Assembly (NCBI RefSeq): GCF_002234675.1
Contig: NC_019859.2
Coordinates: forward strand, 11,168,483-11,232,482
Direction: 5' to 3'
Length of the DNA stretch: 64,000 nucleotides
From: Oryzias latipes
Lineage: Eukaryota > Chordata > Actinopteri > Beloniformes > Adrianichthyidae
Shown: positions 53,501 through 64,000 of the stretch, piece by piece
Numbering within the stretch: position 1 is the first letter of the stretch
How the letters are laid out: each line of letters opens with the position of its first letter
Notes under the pieces: model-generated
What the model was told of the DNA's origin: nothing
What the model saw: the letters and a program-made list of their open reading frames with translations, nothing else
Database searches by the model: none
Program-made: the position numbers and the translations under genes

Positions 53501-56500
53501 CTTTGGGTTATAAAAAGGGAAGCCACAGCCTGTTTACATGGAACACAAATCCCAGTTCATTCAAACACTTACACACATCATTTTGATCCGGAAACTAAAT
53601 ACAATTTTCAATTTTCTGATGCAAAAAAAAGAAAAAGAAATGAAGTTCTGGATGATTTCATTCGAATCAAATACTCTTCATAAAAAAAACAGAAAAAGGT
53701 TCAAACAGCTTTGAGTGACGGTCAGGGACATTTGTCAGAGCATATATGAGGGTCGGTCCTTACCCTGACCAGATGTCCCAAAGCAAAAGCATATGCTTTC
53801 TGTATCACAGAACTTCTGTCATGGATGCCGTTCAGCAGGGAGCTCATCAGTTTACCTAAAGACGGCAAAACTTTTAAGAATTATTATTCTTTCATTTAAC
53901 AAACACATTTCCTGTTGGAATGAAATCTGCACCTGAGTATGGAGTTAGATCCTGTGGACACTGCACGGCGAGGGAAACGATTACGCTCGCGCAGCCTCCC
54001 TGTAGAGAAGACGGACAGTAGAGGCCTGAGTTTTCACCAGGAATTCTGTGAGATTAGGATGCATTGAACACCAGAGACGGTTTTACCTTTGTGCCCAGGC
54101 CTACTCCACTCTTTAGCAGCTCACAGAGTCTGGGAACCAGTTCTCCAAGGACAGAAACGTCCAGGTGCTGCAAACACTGAAAGCACAGATGTGTTTGTTG
54201 GAAATGGGACGTGACAACAGAAACTCGCACCACAATCGATTTGTGCCACAGATGTTTATGTTTTTGTTGTACCATGTTAACAGTTTCCATCATAGGAGAG
54301 GATTTGGCAGCGCTCAGCCTTGCAGCATCCATGGCACTCTGCAGGGGAACAACCAGAACAGCTCAGGACACCAGGACCTCTAAGCTGTGTGGTTACATTA
54401 CAGGTTTAAAAGCCGGGGTGTACCTTTTCCTGCTCTGTGGCTCTGAGACTGAGGTAGTTGAGGACCTGCGGCTCTAATGTGCTGAGAGCCTCCAGCAGGG
54501 CTGGGATCAGTCTGGAAGCATGAGGCTTTAGTCTGGCACCGGCAGTCTTGCTAATTTTCACCAAAGTTTGGATGCTGGTGAGAAGAAGCAGAAACACAAA
54601 CGGTTTAGCAAAATGTGAAGAATAGAGCTGTGACGGTGTGGGTCTTTTGATCACCGCGGTGATCTATTTTTCATTTTGTAGGTTTGTCTCACCTCACCTC
54701 CTACCAGATACTTATATGTAGACCACAATAATGGATTTACCTGAGTGAGCGAACCTCTGAGACGTTGCTAACGATGCCTTTTTCCAGCAGGGTTGGCAGC
54801 AGCACAGCGACAGTTCTCTGGGCCGCAGATCCTGTAGACTCGCACATACGAATGCAAACCTACACGCAAGCAGACAGCAATGAAGACCAAGAATGAGTGA
54901 CGTGTGAACACAAAATAAACACGGGCAAGAGCTGGGTTGTGTTAAGAGTCTCACTTTGCTGAGTGTTTTCAGTGTGAGGTCTGCAGCCTTTCTGACAGAT
55001 TCCTAAAAGAGAACAAACACAAAAACACAACAAATCTTTGAAATAAGCTACTGCAGACACATAATATTACTCTGAAATGAGAAAAAAAAAACAGATGCTT
55101 GCTTTATAATAATTATTATTAATTTGACCTTGATGTCATCAAGGACTCTGAAGAGCGTCTCCCACATTTCTGACAGGTAATCGAGGAGTTCGTCAGCCTG
55201 ACGACCACGGATCAAGTCATTAAGAGCCAGACAGCTAAAGGAAAAACATATTTTTACTTTACTTTTTTATATCTTACAATATAAAAAAGGCCAATGCTTA
55301 TCTAAACAAACATTAACATACTAAATAGGACAATATTCTACATTTTTCCGATGCATATAATGAAAATAAATTCTCAGACTGAGACCCATTCAAGTGTAAA
55401 ATCCATTTAAAGGGATTTATCTGTAAAATCTGCTTTAAATAAACTTTGTTCATTAAACAGTTTCGAAATGAATGTAAAAATTAAACATCAAAACTAAAGA
55501 GCATGTCCTCTGTGCAGATTTGGAAAAAAATGGATAAGATGAAGATTGTAAAACGGAAAACTAAATTTCCAAAAATGCAGACTAAAAACATGAATTTTCC
55601 GGTTTTCCTATTGAACTATTCAAAAAAAATTAAATGCAACTTTCTCTATAAAGAAATCCCATAAATTCAATTTTGGTTGTACCTGGATTCACGCGCTCTC
55701 CAGGTGTTACTGGTCAAATTGGACATGACATCCTGCAAGATTTCCTTGAGATATTTGTCCACCTGCAACAAATAAAAAAAATAAAACATCTCCTACCAAC
55801 AGCTATATGACCTTTTCTCTTCTTTTTTATTTACGTTGGTTGAATAATAAACCACTCTTGAAAGAAAGAATACTCAGCCATACCAGGGTCTTATCAGTCA
55901 CCAACGCATCCCAGATGCTGGTCATGGCCTGGCGGATGCTCAGGTTGGGGTCAAACTGGTAGCGGTACAGACGAGGCACTAACTGAGGCAGAAACGGAGA
56001 CAGCTGCTCCCCCGCTTTGGCTGCAATCATGTGGAAACCAAAAGCGGCTCCCTGAGTGGAAGACACAATCAAGGAGAAGAAATAAGAAAAACCAAACTGA
56101 TCGGCCAAAGCTAAAAGCGGCCACATGTTACAGATGTTAAGAGATGTGAGAATGGTACCTTGCGTGAGTTCCACATTGCATGATGATTAGCCAGATTCAT
56201 GAATTTGTACACTAGATCGGGTTGGTTCAGGTCACTGGCTAACGAGCAGAGCTCCTTGTATGTGGACAAGCCATGACTGTCAGGAATCAACAAACGGAGT
56301 TCATGAGAATCGGTTATGACTGATGTTTCCATGACAAAATATACGCGGGTGAAACGGTAGAAACAACAGCTGATTTACCCGTCTGGTGTTTTCCCCAGTC
56401 CTTGCCCCTGGAAGACCTCGGTCTCCTCTGAAAGTTCATGTTTGACTCTGTTTGCATAGAGAAACCAGAATTTTTTAAAGTCATTTCCACAGTTTTGATT

Positions 56501-59500
56501 CTCTGATGTTTTCCTTCCTGCGGCTTTATATCTCACCTTCTACCAGTCATGAGTGTTTCAACCAGAGTGGAAACCAGTTCCTGCTGGTCCTGTTCTCCTC
56601 CCATCTCATAGACAAGCCCAAGACCTTTAGATGCAACATCCTGACTCAACTCTGAAGGACAGATGGAGATTTTTGTTTTCTTCAGCATATTTAAAGAGCT
56701 GAATTCACACACATAGAGCCGAGTCTGACAGATTTGGTCTCACCGTCAGGATCCGACAGCACAGAGATGAAGGCAATCTGAATCTCCTTCAAATGAGTCT
56801 TTAAGAGAAAAGAGAAACGTTACTTTTCCAACAGTGCATTAGTGCTTCTTTAACTGGAGGCATTCAAACTAACAAAAACTATTTGGCAGCTGAGACTGAG
56901 AAGATGCACTGAAAAGAGGATTACTCAGAACTCCTGATTGAAAAGGAGAACGGAGGCAACTTAACTGACCTCCGCCCTGGTGGTGATGAAAGAAAAAAAA
57001 AAACTGTAGGCCTGATTGATCTGGAGTCCAAAAACTACTGTTAAACGTGTTATATTAAAAGCTCCCAAATAAAAGGACCTTTTTTTTTTTTTGTAGAATA
57101 AATGGTTAAAATAACCACTGTGCTTAATTTTACCTTCAAAATTAAATGCTGTTAAGGATGGAAAAATCGGTCACAACACTGAACAAAATGATTTTCTTTT
57201 AAGTAAACTTCTTTATTTTATTTATTAATTTTTCTTTTTATATTTTGCATTTCTTTTGTGTTTACATGTTTGCCAAAAAAATGTTATCTGTTAAATATTT
57301 TAAAAATAAATAATGAATGGAAAATTAATCAAATGTAGAGACCAAAAGGCTCATTCTTTAGAAACCGACATATACCTTTTTCAAAGAATTTTACGACTTT
57401 GATCAAGTTTTAGAAAACTAAAGCTCATCTCAAAGCTCTTTAGGTGTTTTTTTTGTTGATTTACATTCAGAAAGGTGTGTTGTATTTACTGTAATTTCCT
57501 GGTGATGGCTGAGTTTCTTGACAAGCGAGAGCAACCAGATGCAGGCTGCCTGTCGGACATGAGGGTTCTGGCTCGGCACATACTTTGACAGAATGGAGCT
57601 GAGGACCCACGGAACCACATCATTGCTCTTCACATCTTAAATGGAGCAGAAGAAAACAGGAAATAAAGATACATCCCATATTTTACCTTCTTTTTTTTAG
57701 GGTTAAAGATTAAAAATGTGTCACTTTAGAGTCACTTCATGGTGGACTGAAAAAGCATCTGGAATCTGATTTGAATGAACTCAGATCAAAGTACAAGCAC
57801 TGACTGTGGGGGGGAATGTACTGGTCTTCTCTGCAGGTCCATGGGTCTCTGGCAGCACCTGAAAGGGTTCCTATGGCAGCACTGGTGATGGCCTCTCCAA
57901 CTGTAAACTGCAGCTCCACCTGCTTAGCCTTACAGAGAAAAGGAAAAAAAAAAATCATATGCAACTTGATGAGGCCGTCAAGAGAAATTGTTCCAAGCTA
58001 CAGACAATTTACTAAATTATCTGAGTTTTTAGAAAGCAAAAATTTGACAGAATGTTCATTAGCAACTTTGATAGATGCCTTGGTTTTGCTGCAGTCCAGA
58101 ATATTACACAGTGCAGATTGCAATCTTACTGGAAGTTTGCAGATGCAACAGAAAGAGAACCTGATTTGGAGAGATGTGTGACAGCAATTCAAAAAGGTCA
58201 TTTTTTAAAAGATATTTTAGATTAAATTAGATCTGTTGGCCTCCAAACACTGAAGAGACGTTCCAAATCATCTAAACGAGTATATTGATCCTGACAATGC
58301 AGAAAGACAGTTAAAGAAATCCAAACATAGCTGTGAATCATTAGCTGCTCTGCATATGTTCTGTAGGACAGCAGCTTTTTACAGACCACAGACCAAACTT
58401 AAAGGGAAAGCAGTTTGACAACAAATGTCATCGTAAAATGTATGTAATCTACCATATAAAGGGAGTATGCACTGATGTGACAAAAAATCCTAAAAATTAA
58501 TCAATATTTACCCCCAAAATGTTGGATCGCTTGAAGACCCACTCGGATTCTCTATTGATCAATTTTCAATGCGTTCCCAGTGGTTTTTAATTGCGATGAT
58601 GCCAAAATTAGCCAAAATCAAACAACATGTCGTTTTCTAGGAACATAGTTTCTATAGAGCGGTAGCAGTTCATAAGAAATTGGGGGGGAGGAGCTAAGAT
58701 GGCGGTCCGTGCGGTCAACTTTTTGTGAGCTGCGATGGTCCGGTCCTAAAATATCCCTTTTGACCTCATTTTCAAACTGCTGAACTAGTTTTGCTTTTTT
58801 TTTTGTATTACTCTCAAGTCTTACCACTGTAAAGGGACAAGAACGAAGTGGGAAAAACAACAACAGCAATATTAAGAGCTCCTAGAATGCCACGGGAAAA
58901 GCCTGCATCGGAGAAGCCGACTCCCGCATCCAAAAACCCAGAGATGACAACACATGACCACCAATACGCCATGGAAGTATCCTCGCTGTCTACTAAAAGG
59001 AAAACCCCGGTTACACCCACTAAACCCTCCATTCCACCTAACAAGGTAGTCGTTTCTAACAATAGTGATGCCGAGTTGTCAGCATTAACTGCCGCCATCG
59101 AAAAACTGACGGCGAGATTTGACGACTTTGACGGAAGACTTCGGGAAATGAAAACTCTGTGATTCTGGCTAATCTGGCGAAGATCACTGAGGTAAACGCT
59201 GCTGATATAAAGGACTGCAAATCCAAAGTGCACAATTTGGGAAAAGAAGTTTCTGTGCTGAGGAAAGAAAATGATGACTTAAAAGAGAGGGTGGTGGAGA
59301 TGGAGCGATATAAACGGCGCTGGAACCTGAAGTTACAAGGTTTGAAAGAAAAAAGCGAGGAAAACACCCGCAAAGAAGTCCTGGAGATCCTGGCAAAGAT
59401 CGCGCCACAGCACACATCGGTGTTGGAAATGGTTGTGGATACAGTACATCGGCTGGGGAGGAAAGAAACCGGGAGGCACCGCCAAATCATCATCCAGTTC

Positions 59501-62500
59501 TCCACGAGGCACTACCGCGAAATCTTCTGGAAGGTTTCTAAGGATGCAAAGGTTTGTCAAGAGATGGGAATCTTCTTCAAGCAGGATTTCTGCAAAGCTG
59601 ACCGAGAAGCAAGAGCTGCTGTCTGGCCCAAAATGGAGAAAGCGAGAGCTGCGGGACAGAACGTGTACTATCGGGGCCACATCGGGTACGCTAATGGAGT
59701 CCGTCTGTTTCCAGACTAGCTGTGTTTTTTTTTAAATTCTTCTTTATACGTTTGGAGTTTAGTATCATAAATGCTTTGTTATTTAAAGCATAAACTTCAT
59801 TTGCTCCGTTTTTTCCACACCTTAAGTTCACAGAGGAAAGTGAAACTCTGTTGTTGTTAACTTGAAAGTTATAAGTTTTAAAGTATTTTTTTCTAAAAGT
59901 TTGAGGTCTAGTTTTGCATTACAATGTTGTTTGAGATCTGAATTCCAACCGCTCACTTTCACCTTCAGTAACTAGCTAAGTAAGTAACTTTTTGTTCATT
60001 TTTGTGTTATTGTTTTTTTGTGTTTCATGTCTAATTTTAACTTTGTTTCTTTAAATGTTAGGGGTTTACGAGACAATGTAAAAAGAAAATCTATTTTTCT
60101 ATTCTGTAAAAATGTGAAAGCCAGCTGCATTCTACTGCAGGAAACTCATTCTGTTAAAGCAGATGAACAGTTTGGGTCTAATCAATGGGGAGACAAAATC
60201 CTATTCTGTCACGGTACAAACAAATCTTCTGGAGTTGCTTTGCTCTTTAAAAACTGTCCGTTCAAAGTGATTACCCGGATCTCTGATGATGACGGCCACT
60301 GGCTCATCTTTGTTCTTAAAACTGATGATGGTTTTCTGATCCTTTGCAATGTCTATGGCTATAATATTCCTAGTCAAAACAAGTCATTATTAACAGAACA
60401 GAAATTGCAAAACATATCAAACTTCTCAATCATAAGTATTGTACAAATACTGTAGTAATTGGTGGTGATTATAACATGGTTCTAGATGAATGGCTGGATA
60501 GAGTACCCTCAAAGTTCAATACCCATCATATTAATCCAACTTTACGGGACTTTTGTCTTGATGTTAATGTTTCTGACCCCTGGAGGAATTCTCCTCACCA
60601 AAATTGAAAGCATATCCAGATTCATATATCCCACCTATTCTATAGGTTTCCCTAAACAAGCCATCAAATCTATTAATCAAGTCAATTTTAACTTCATATG
60701 GAAAAGGAAAACACACCATGATAAACAAGGTACGCTGATTAAAAAATATGAAGATGGAGGTCTTCAAGCCATAGACTTTAACAGCCTTAATGGCACCTTA
60801 AAAATAAACTGGTTAAAATCATTTATTAGGAATCAAAATAGTATTTGGTTCATTGTTCCTAATAAAATATTTTCCAGCCTAGGAGGGATCCAATTTTTAC
60901 TCAGTTGTGATTTTGACAATAAGAAACTTCCCATTCAACTTTCGTCTTTTCATTGGCAAGTTCTCATGTATTGGAAGCTCATTTATAAACACAATTACAG
61001 TCCACACAACACTCCCCTATGGAACTGCAGATACATCACTATCAGAAACAAATCCATCTTTGTTCCAACATGGTTTCAAAATGGAATTTGGTCTTTAATG
61101 CATCTTCTTAAAGACAATGCCACTCTCATGTCTTTTGATGATTTCACAGCTAAATATGGTTCACTAACGAATAGAAAAGATTTTGAAAAAATTATTAAGG
61201 CCATTCCTCAAAATGTTGTGAGCTCAGTTTCTGATCTGTTTCATAATGACATCTACAGACATCCTACTATCCCCATTAATTCTGATTAATGGACACAATA
61301 TAGCAACTGCCAAACTCCCAAACCATCAAATCAGAGAATATTTTAATGAAACGTCCTTTCCCTACATCTCAAATCCAAATTATATAACACAATATTTTAA
61401 TAATTCAAAAAAGAAACAAATACGAACTAAATACTTAAAACTCCCCATTCCTCCTAAAGCCAAGGAAGTCCACTTTAAAACTTTTTCAGGTATTTACCCG
61501 TCCAAGGAAAACGGTTTGGAATTCCTGAAAATTGTGTTCTTTTTGTCATGTGGAGATTGAAACAACTGAGCATCTTTTCTTTGAATGTTTTTATTCTGAT
61601 GTCTTTTGGAATAGTTTACATTATTGGCTTTTCCCCAAGATTCCACTTTTAGCAGACTTTTCTATTAAGGATATCATTTTTGGGTTTATTTTAGAAAACA
61701 AAAGCACAGAACTTATTCTGAATGTTGTAATTATTTTGGGTAAATTCTATATACATAAATGTCGTTTCCTTAAAATCAAACCATTTTTTTCTACGTTTCA
61801 CAAAGAACTCTGCTCTTTTTTTTCATCTGTAAATTTCATGGAAAACAAACTTGCTATGGAACTTCAAAGTATCATATGTAAATTGCAGCTTTTTGATAGC
61901 CCCCTAAACTAAGAATCATTACAATGTCTATGTAAACCCCCTTTTTTTTTTAAATTTACTTTTAATTTATTTTTTATTTTTATTTTATTTTAATGTCTTG
62001 TATTTATTTTATTTTTCTGTATCATTGGAAAAAAAAAATTATATTGTTTTATTCCGCATTTGTTGTTTGTACATGTCCAGTAATTTTTTCGATGTTTCTA
62101 TACTTTGCATAATTGTATACAATTGTCTCAAACTGTTAACCTCAATTGTCTTTTTCAATTAAAAAAAAAAAAAAAAAAAAAAAGTTCATAAAAAATTCAC
62201 CTCTGGGTTGAGGGCGGTAATGTTGGCGAGGAGCAACCCCGCCCCCTTCCCCTCCCCATTGCTGAGAGCTTTCCGTTTACATGTTCTCCCAGTAGCTTAC
62301 AGCCCCTCAACCCCCAACCTAACATTGCCAGCCATGCAACAAAACTGGTGGGCAATATCAGAGCTATCCAGCTGTAAGGTTTTGAGCCAGATTTCAGCTC
62401 AGACAAAGCAAACGAAGACGTTTGTCTACAAGTGGATACGTGGGAATGGAGCAGAGCAGGGGGCTTGAGGCCCAAGCTCTTTTTCAAGTGATATTTTATT

Positions 62501-63848
62501 CATCTGCTCCTGATTCACAACAATTTGAATAAAGAAATTGTCAAAAACTGACTTTAAGCCTAATTTTCCTTGTTTATGTCCTAAAAATGCTACAAGTATG
62601 TGTTAAAAACAACAAAAACCCAGAGTTCACTGGAGTGCGTCTTTAACCAGAACTTAACTGATCTAATGAATCATCACAACAAATGGGAGGTCAGTTAACT
62701 TTTATGCTGAAAACACCATCGTCAAATAAGTCAGAAAAATCCGCTGAAGTGTTTGCTGCAGAGCTGTTCAGATGCAGTCTTTGAGGTTGATTTCTCCTGC
62801 CATGATCAGCAGAGGCAGGAAGTATCCGGTCAAATCCAAGTTTATTTTGATGTTATGTTCTACTATCACATCCAGTAATTTGACAGGAGGATCTATCAGA
62901 GTCCAACTCAACTCTTGGCGATACACCCATAAGTGTATTGGTTCAGATCCCATTGGTTGAGATGTTTCTGACCAATGCCTTACCTCCACTGAATCCATGA
63001 GTCCCTGCAGCAGCTTCTTCTGGTGTGGAAAGTCTGCATCTCCCACTGGCAGATAACCCAAAGTGGTGATGGATCTTTCCTTCATCTGTGTGACACCGTT
63101 TACAGTCATGTCAAGAGGTGATCCATCAAAGAAACAAAATAGTGTACAACTCAAAGGGGTCCACTTTTAGACCACTTTACCTTGGCGCTCTCTTTGCCGG
63201 AAGGAATGCGGGCGAGGAGGTTTTCCACCACGGAAAGTTTAGTGCAGCCCGATCCATCCGCAGGGATCAACAAAGGGGCATTGCGCCCGATCTCACCCAG
63301 AGCGGTACAGGCTGCTACGGTCAACAGGGCACTGCTGTTGTCCAGGAAGGAACCTCGAAAACACAAAAAAACCAGAGGAATATTCCAAAAGTGGCCTTAA
63401 GAAACAACCCAATTCTAGGTTCAAATTTAAATGGCAAAAGCTACTACATACCAATGGTTTTTGTAGCCAAGGCTACAAGTTCATCCCCTTCTCCCTTGGA
63501 TGTGATGCTCCCTTGTTGCTCCTTGTTTTTTGCTGAGTCAGAACAAATGAGTACCTTCTTTCTGCTCGTGTACCTGCCCACCATGTAGCCCAGAGCCAAA
63601 AGGGCGCCATGTTGAGTTTCAGGACTCTAGGCCATACAAATATCAACAATTAGTAACATGGGGATTCAAATGTTGGATCAGAAAAAGTCCAAACAGAAGG
63701 CAAAGTGCCGTACATGGTTGTCTCTGGTAATTTTAACTAAAGTCTGCACAGCCGTCTGCAGCTCGTTCCCTGTCATGGTGGAAACAACCACAGCATAAAG
63801 CTGAGCTGCCAGCTCCCTCATCTCTTCTTTGTTTGTGTTCATCAGGCT
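47057..63848 (-). CDS. ecpas: ECPAS/ECM29 proteasome adaptor and scaffold protein, C-terminal two thirds (5' partial)
   Basis: ECM29 is a HEAT-repeat protein that binds the 26S proteasome, bridges core and regulatory particles, and links proteasomes to endosomes and motors. About 30 exons are read (edges within a base or so): 63848-63714, 63626-63452, 63353-63181, 63085-62984, 57928-57805, 57635-57490, 56798-56744, 56651-56537, 56447-56379, 56276-56159, 56051-55884, 55762-55683, 55234-55129, 55002-54955, 54859-54741, 54574-54424, 54338-54273, 54176-54087, 53999-53933, 53855-53764, 53197-53131, 52649-52452, 52329-52118, 52031-51988, 51905-51713, 51621-51471, 48438-48333, 48254-48166, 48095-48024, 47197-47057. 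Diagnostic stretches are [86 protein letters not shown] and VWQENVPG. They match human ECPAS from about residue 650 to its end. The protein ends RRIQSQP. Earlier exons lie beyond the right edge. Confidence 0.95.
47198..48023. other. ecpas intron, AT-rich
   Basis: This is the last ecpas intron. It is AT-rich, with a degenerate-repeat-looking segment at about 47730-47830 (GGAAGTCCTTCCAAACTTTA, GGCAACCCTAG) whose motifs recur near 48750-48800. No gene is seen. Confidence 0.5.
48835..50138 (-). mobile_element. Tc1-like transposon with long terminal inverted repeats
   Basis: The 1304-base element starts CAGTCAGGACCATAAATATT and ends with its inverted copy, flanked by TA on both sides (48833-48834 and 50139-50140). 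The inverted repeats extend about 200 bases with few mismatches (for example, the poly-purine block near AAATGAAGGGAT). The transposase lies on the minus strand. TIR similarity and a mostly readable frame point to a fairly recent insertion. It sits antisense to nothing coding, within an ecpas intron. Confidence 0.93.
49087..49859 (-). pseudogene. Tc1 DDE transposase, N-terminus missing and one frameshift
   Basis: Two frames cover the catalytic domain. 49859-49467 contains the first Asp in [10 protein letters not shown]; 49470-49087 contains the second in [11 protein letters not shown] and the Glu in [11 protein letters not shown], with DD34E spacing. They join at QEAVE/MNSEVF, where a short deletion shifts the frame and removes the usual S-R before M-N-S-E. 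The N-terminal helix-turn-helix region expected before [10 protein letters not shown] is not readable; stops appear just upstream. The copy is therefore inactive, though its catalytic residues survive. Confidence 0.88.
50557..50596. repeat. (TG)n followed by a run of about 24 G
   Basis: TGTGTGTGTGTGTGTG runs straight into an uninterrupted G tract. Such a tract can form G-quadruplexes and is prone to sequencing and replication slippage, so its length may be unreliable. Confidence 0.9.
52679..53029. mobile_element. Short inverted-repeat element in an ecpas intron
   Basis: About 350 bases begin GGGCCGAACCCGAATTCTTC; the reverse complement of the other end reads TGGTCGAATCAGAGTTTTTA, an imperfect terminal repeat. 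There is no coding capacity. It lies between the ecpas exons at 53131 and 52649. Confidence 0.45.
55235..55682. other. ecpas intron, nothing recognised
   Basis: AT-rich intronic DNA with no repeat or coding signal that I recognise. Confidence 0.5.
56799..57489. other. ecpas intron, nothing recognised
   Basis: AT-rich intronic DNA with A and T runs; no repeat family or exon is identified. Confidence 0.5.
57929..58529. other. ecpas intron flank left of the transposon cluster
   Basis: Part of the 5 kb ecpas intron between 62983 and 57929. No recognisable exon is present. A weak coding-like stretch at 57980-58180 has no homology that I know. Confidence 0.4.
58848..59719 (+). pseudogene. L1-type ORF1 protein, one frameshift
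   Basis: ORF1p is the RNA-binding chaperone of L1 elements. The first frame (58848-59162) has a basic, Pro/Thr-rich leader and the start of a helical region; it ends at MKTL. The second frame (59159-59719) continues with a coiled coil ([20 protein letters not shown]), the RRM-like start ([15 protein letters not shown]) and the C-terminal domain ([20 protein letters not shown]). A one-base change near 59160 shifts the frame. Otherwise about 290 codons are intact, implying a fairly recent insertion. Confidence 0.8.
60018..61912 (+). pseudogene. L1-type ORF2 with endonuclease start and C-terminus joined by an internal deletion
   Basis: The endonuclease N-terminus is clear: [18 protein letters not shown], then LLQETHS with the catalytic Glu, and later [10 protein letters not shown]. 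Near 60590-60620 the sequence jumps to the region after the reverse transcriptase thumb ([15 protein letters not shown]), then runs through [12 protein letters not shown] and the terminal zinc knuckle ([15 protein letters not shown]). About 600 codons, including the palm with its F-A-D-D motif, are absent. Small frameshifts occur near 60440 and 61530. The product could not reverse transcribe. Confidence 0.8.
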
Positions 63849-64000
63849 CTGGAAGGAAAAGAGAAAAGTGATTTTAATGCCAAATGACAAATACATTTAA
63901 ATTATGGATGCTGTTCTCAGTTTAAAAAACAGATATACAACTCAGCAGTAAGATAATATTGTAAAAAGGTTGTAATATTTTATTTAAATAGTGAACATAA

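Larger units (their letters stand above)
58682..62182 (+). mobile_element. 5'-complete but internally deleted L1-type LINE
   Basis: The element is bounded by a 15-base target duplication, AGTTCATAAGAAATT at 58667-58681 and AGTTCATAAAAAATT at 62183-62197 (14 of 15 match), and ends in a pure A tract of about 24. Its 5' end reads GGGGGGGAGGAGCTAAGATG, which suggests a complete 5' end. ORF1 and the start and end of ORF2 are present, but the reverse transcriptase core is missing, so the copy is 3.5 kb where about 6 kb would be expected. It lies in an ecpas intron in antisense orientation. Confidence 0.85.
58530..62650 (-). mobile_element. Inverted-repeat element (copy C) split by an L1
   Basis: The left part (58530-58681) and right part (62183-62650) together match copy B at 27725-28262 in inverted orientation. 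Landmarks are CAATGCGTTCCCAGTGG and TTCTAGGAACATAG on the left, and AGTAGCTTACAGCC, TCTGCTCCTGATTCACAAC and GCTACAAGTATG on the right. The ends AAGACCCACTC and GAGTGCGTCTT form the terminal inverted repeat. The L1 at 58682-62182 is inserted in it. Confidence 0.65.

Noticed and set aside
53480-53683. A 67-codon ORF ending [19 protein letters not shown] in an ecpas intron
   Set aside because: Lysine-rich because of A-rich DNA; no recognisable family, and antisense to ecpas between two well-defined exons.
62768-62983. Possible extra ecpas coding after GLMDSVE (frame continues [12 protein letters not shown])
   Set aside because: A clear GTAAGG donor ends the exon at 62984, and the next conserved residues ([18 protein letters not shown]) are found at 57928, across the L1-bearing intron. 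The run-on is intron sequence.

Overview
This window is nuclear DNA from a bony fish (teleost). The genes are split by many GT-AG introns and encode vertebrate proteins. Introns and intergenic DNA are AT-rich and full of L1/Tx1-type LINEs, Tc1 elements, a tRNA-derived SINE and short inverted-repeat transposons. No prokaryotic operon, CRISPR array or viral genome is visible. Five genes account for essentially all the coding sequence I can support.

Layout. Positions 1-9105 hold the last five coding exons and 3' UTR of a KIT receptor tyrosine kinase gene (+), after an intron of more than 6.4 kb packed with nested transposons. Positions 9230-27000 hold a complete CLOCK gene (-), tail-to-tail with kit. 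Positions 27000-31185 are AT-rich intergenic DNA with one inverted-repeat element. Positions 31186-34613 hold exoc1l (+), a short exocyst Sec3-like gene. Positions 34614-37894 hold repeats, including one LINE inserted into another. Positions 37895-46530 hold the complete SMC2 condensin gene (+). From about 46600 to the right edge is ECPAS/ECM29, the proteasome adaptor (-), tail-to-tail with smc2 and with its 5' exons beyond the window.

The genes do not form one pathway: growth-factor signalling (kit), circadian transcription (clock), membrane/exocyst targeting (exoc1l), chromosome condensation (smc2) and proteasome scaffolding (ecpas). Their order is informative as synteny. From general knowledge, kit-clock-exoc1l matches the human 4q12 block, while SMC2 and ECPAS are neighbours on human 9q31. 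The window therefore appears to span a junction between two ancestral blocks.

Added exon lengths give closed frames for clock (903 codons plus stop), smc2 (1201 plus stop) and exoc1l (186 plus stop), and the five kit exons have the sizes I recall for human KIT exons 17-20. Exon edges were read by eye from splice consensus; ecpas edges may be off by a base. I see no convincing undescribed biological system. The most notable material is the layered transposon stratigraphy, the two CLOCK polyglutamine tracts, the uORF-bearing clock leader, and an internally deleted L1 whose 5' end resembles that of mammalian L1.
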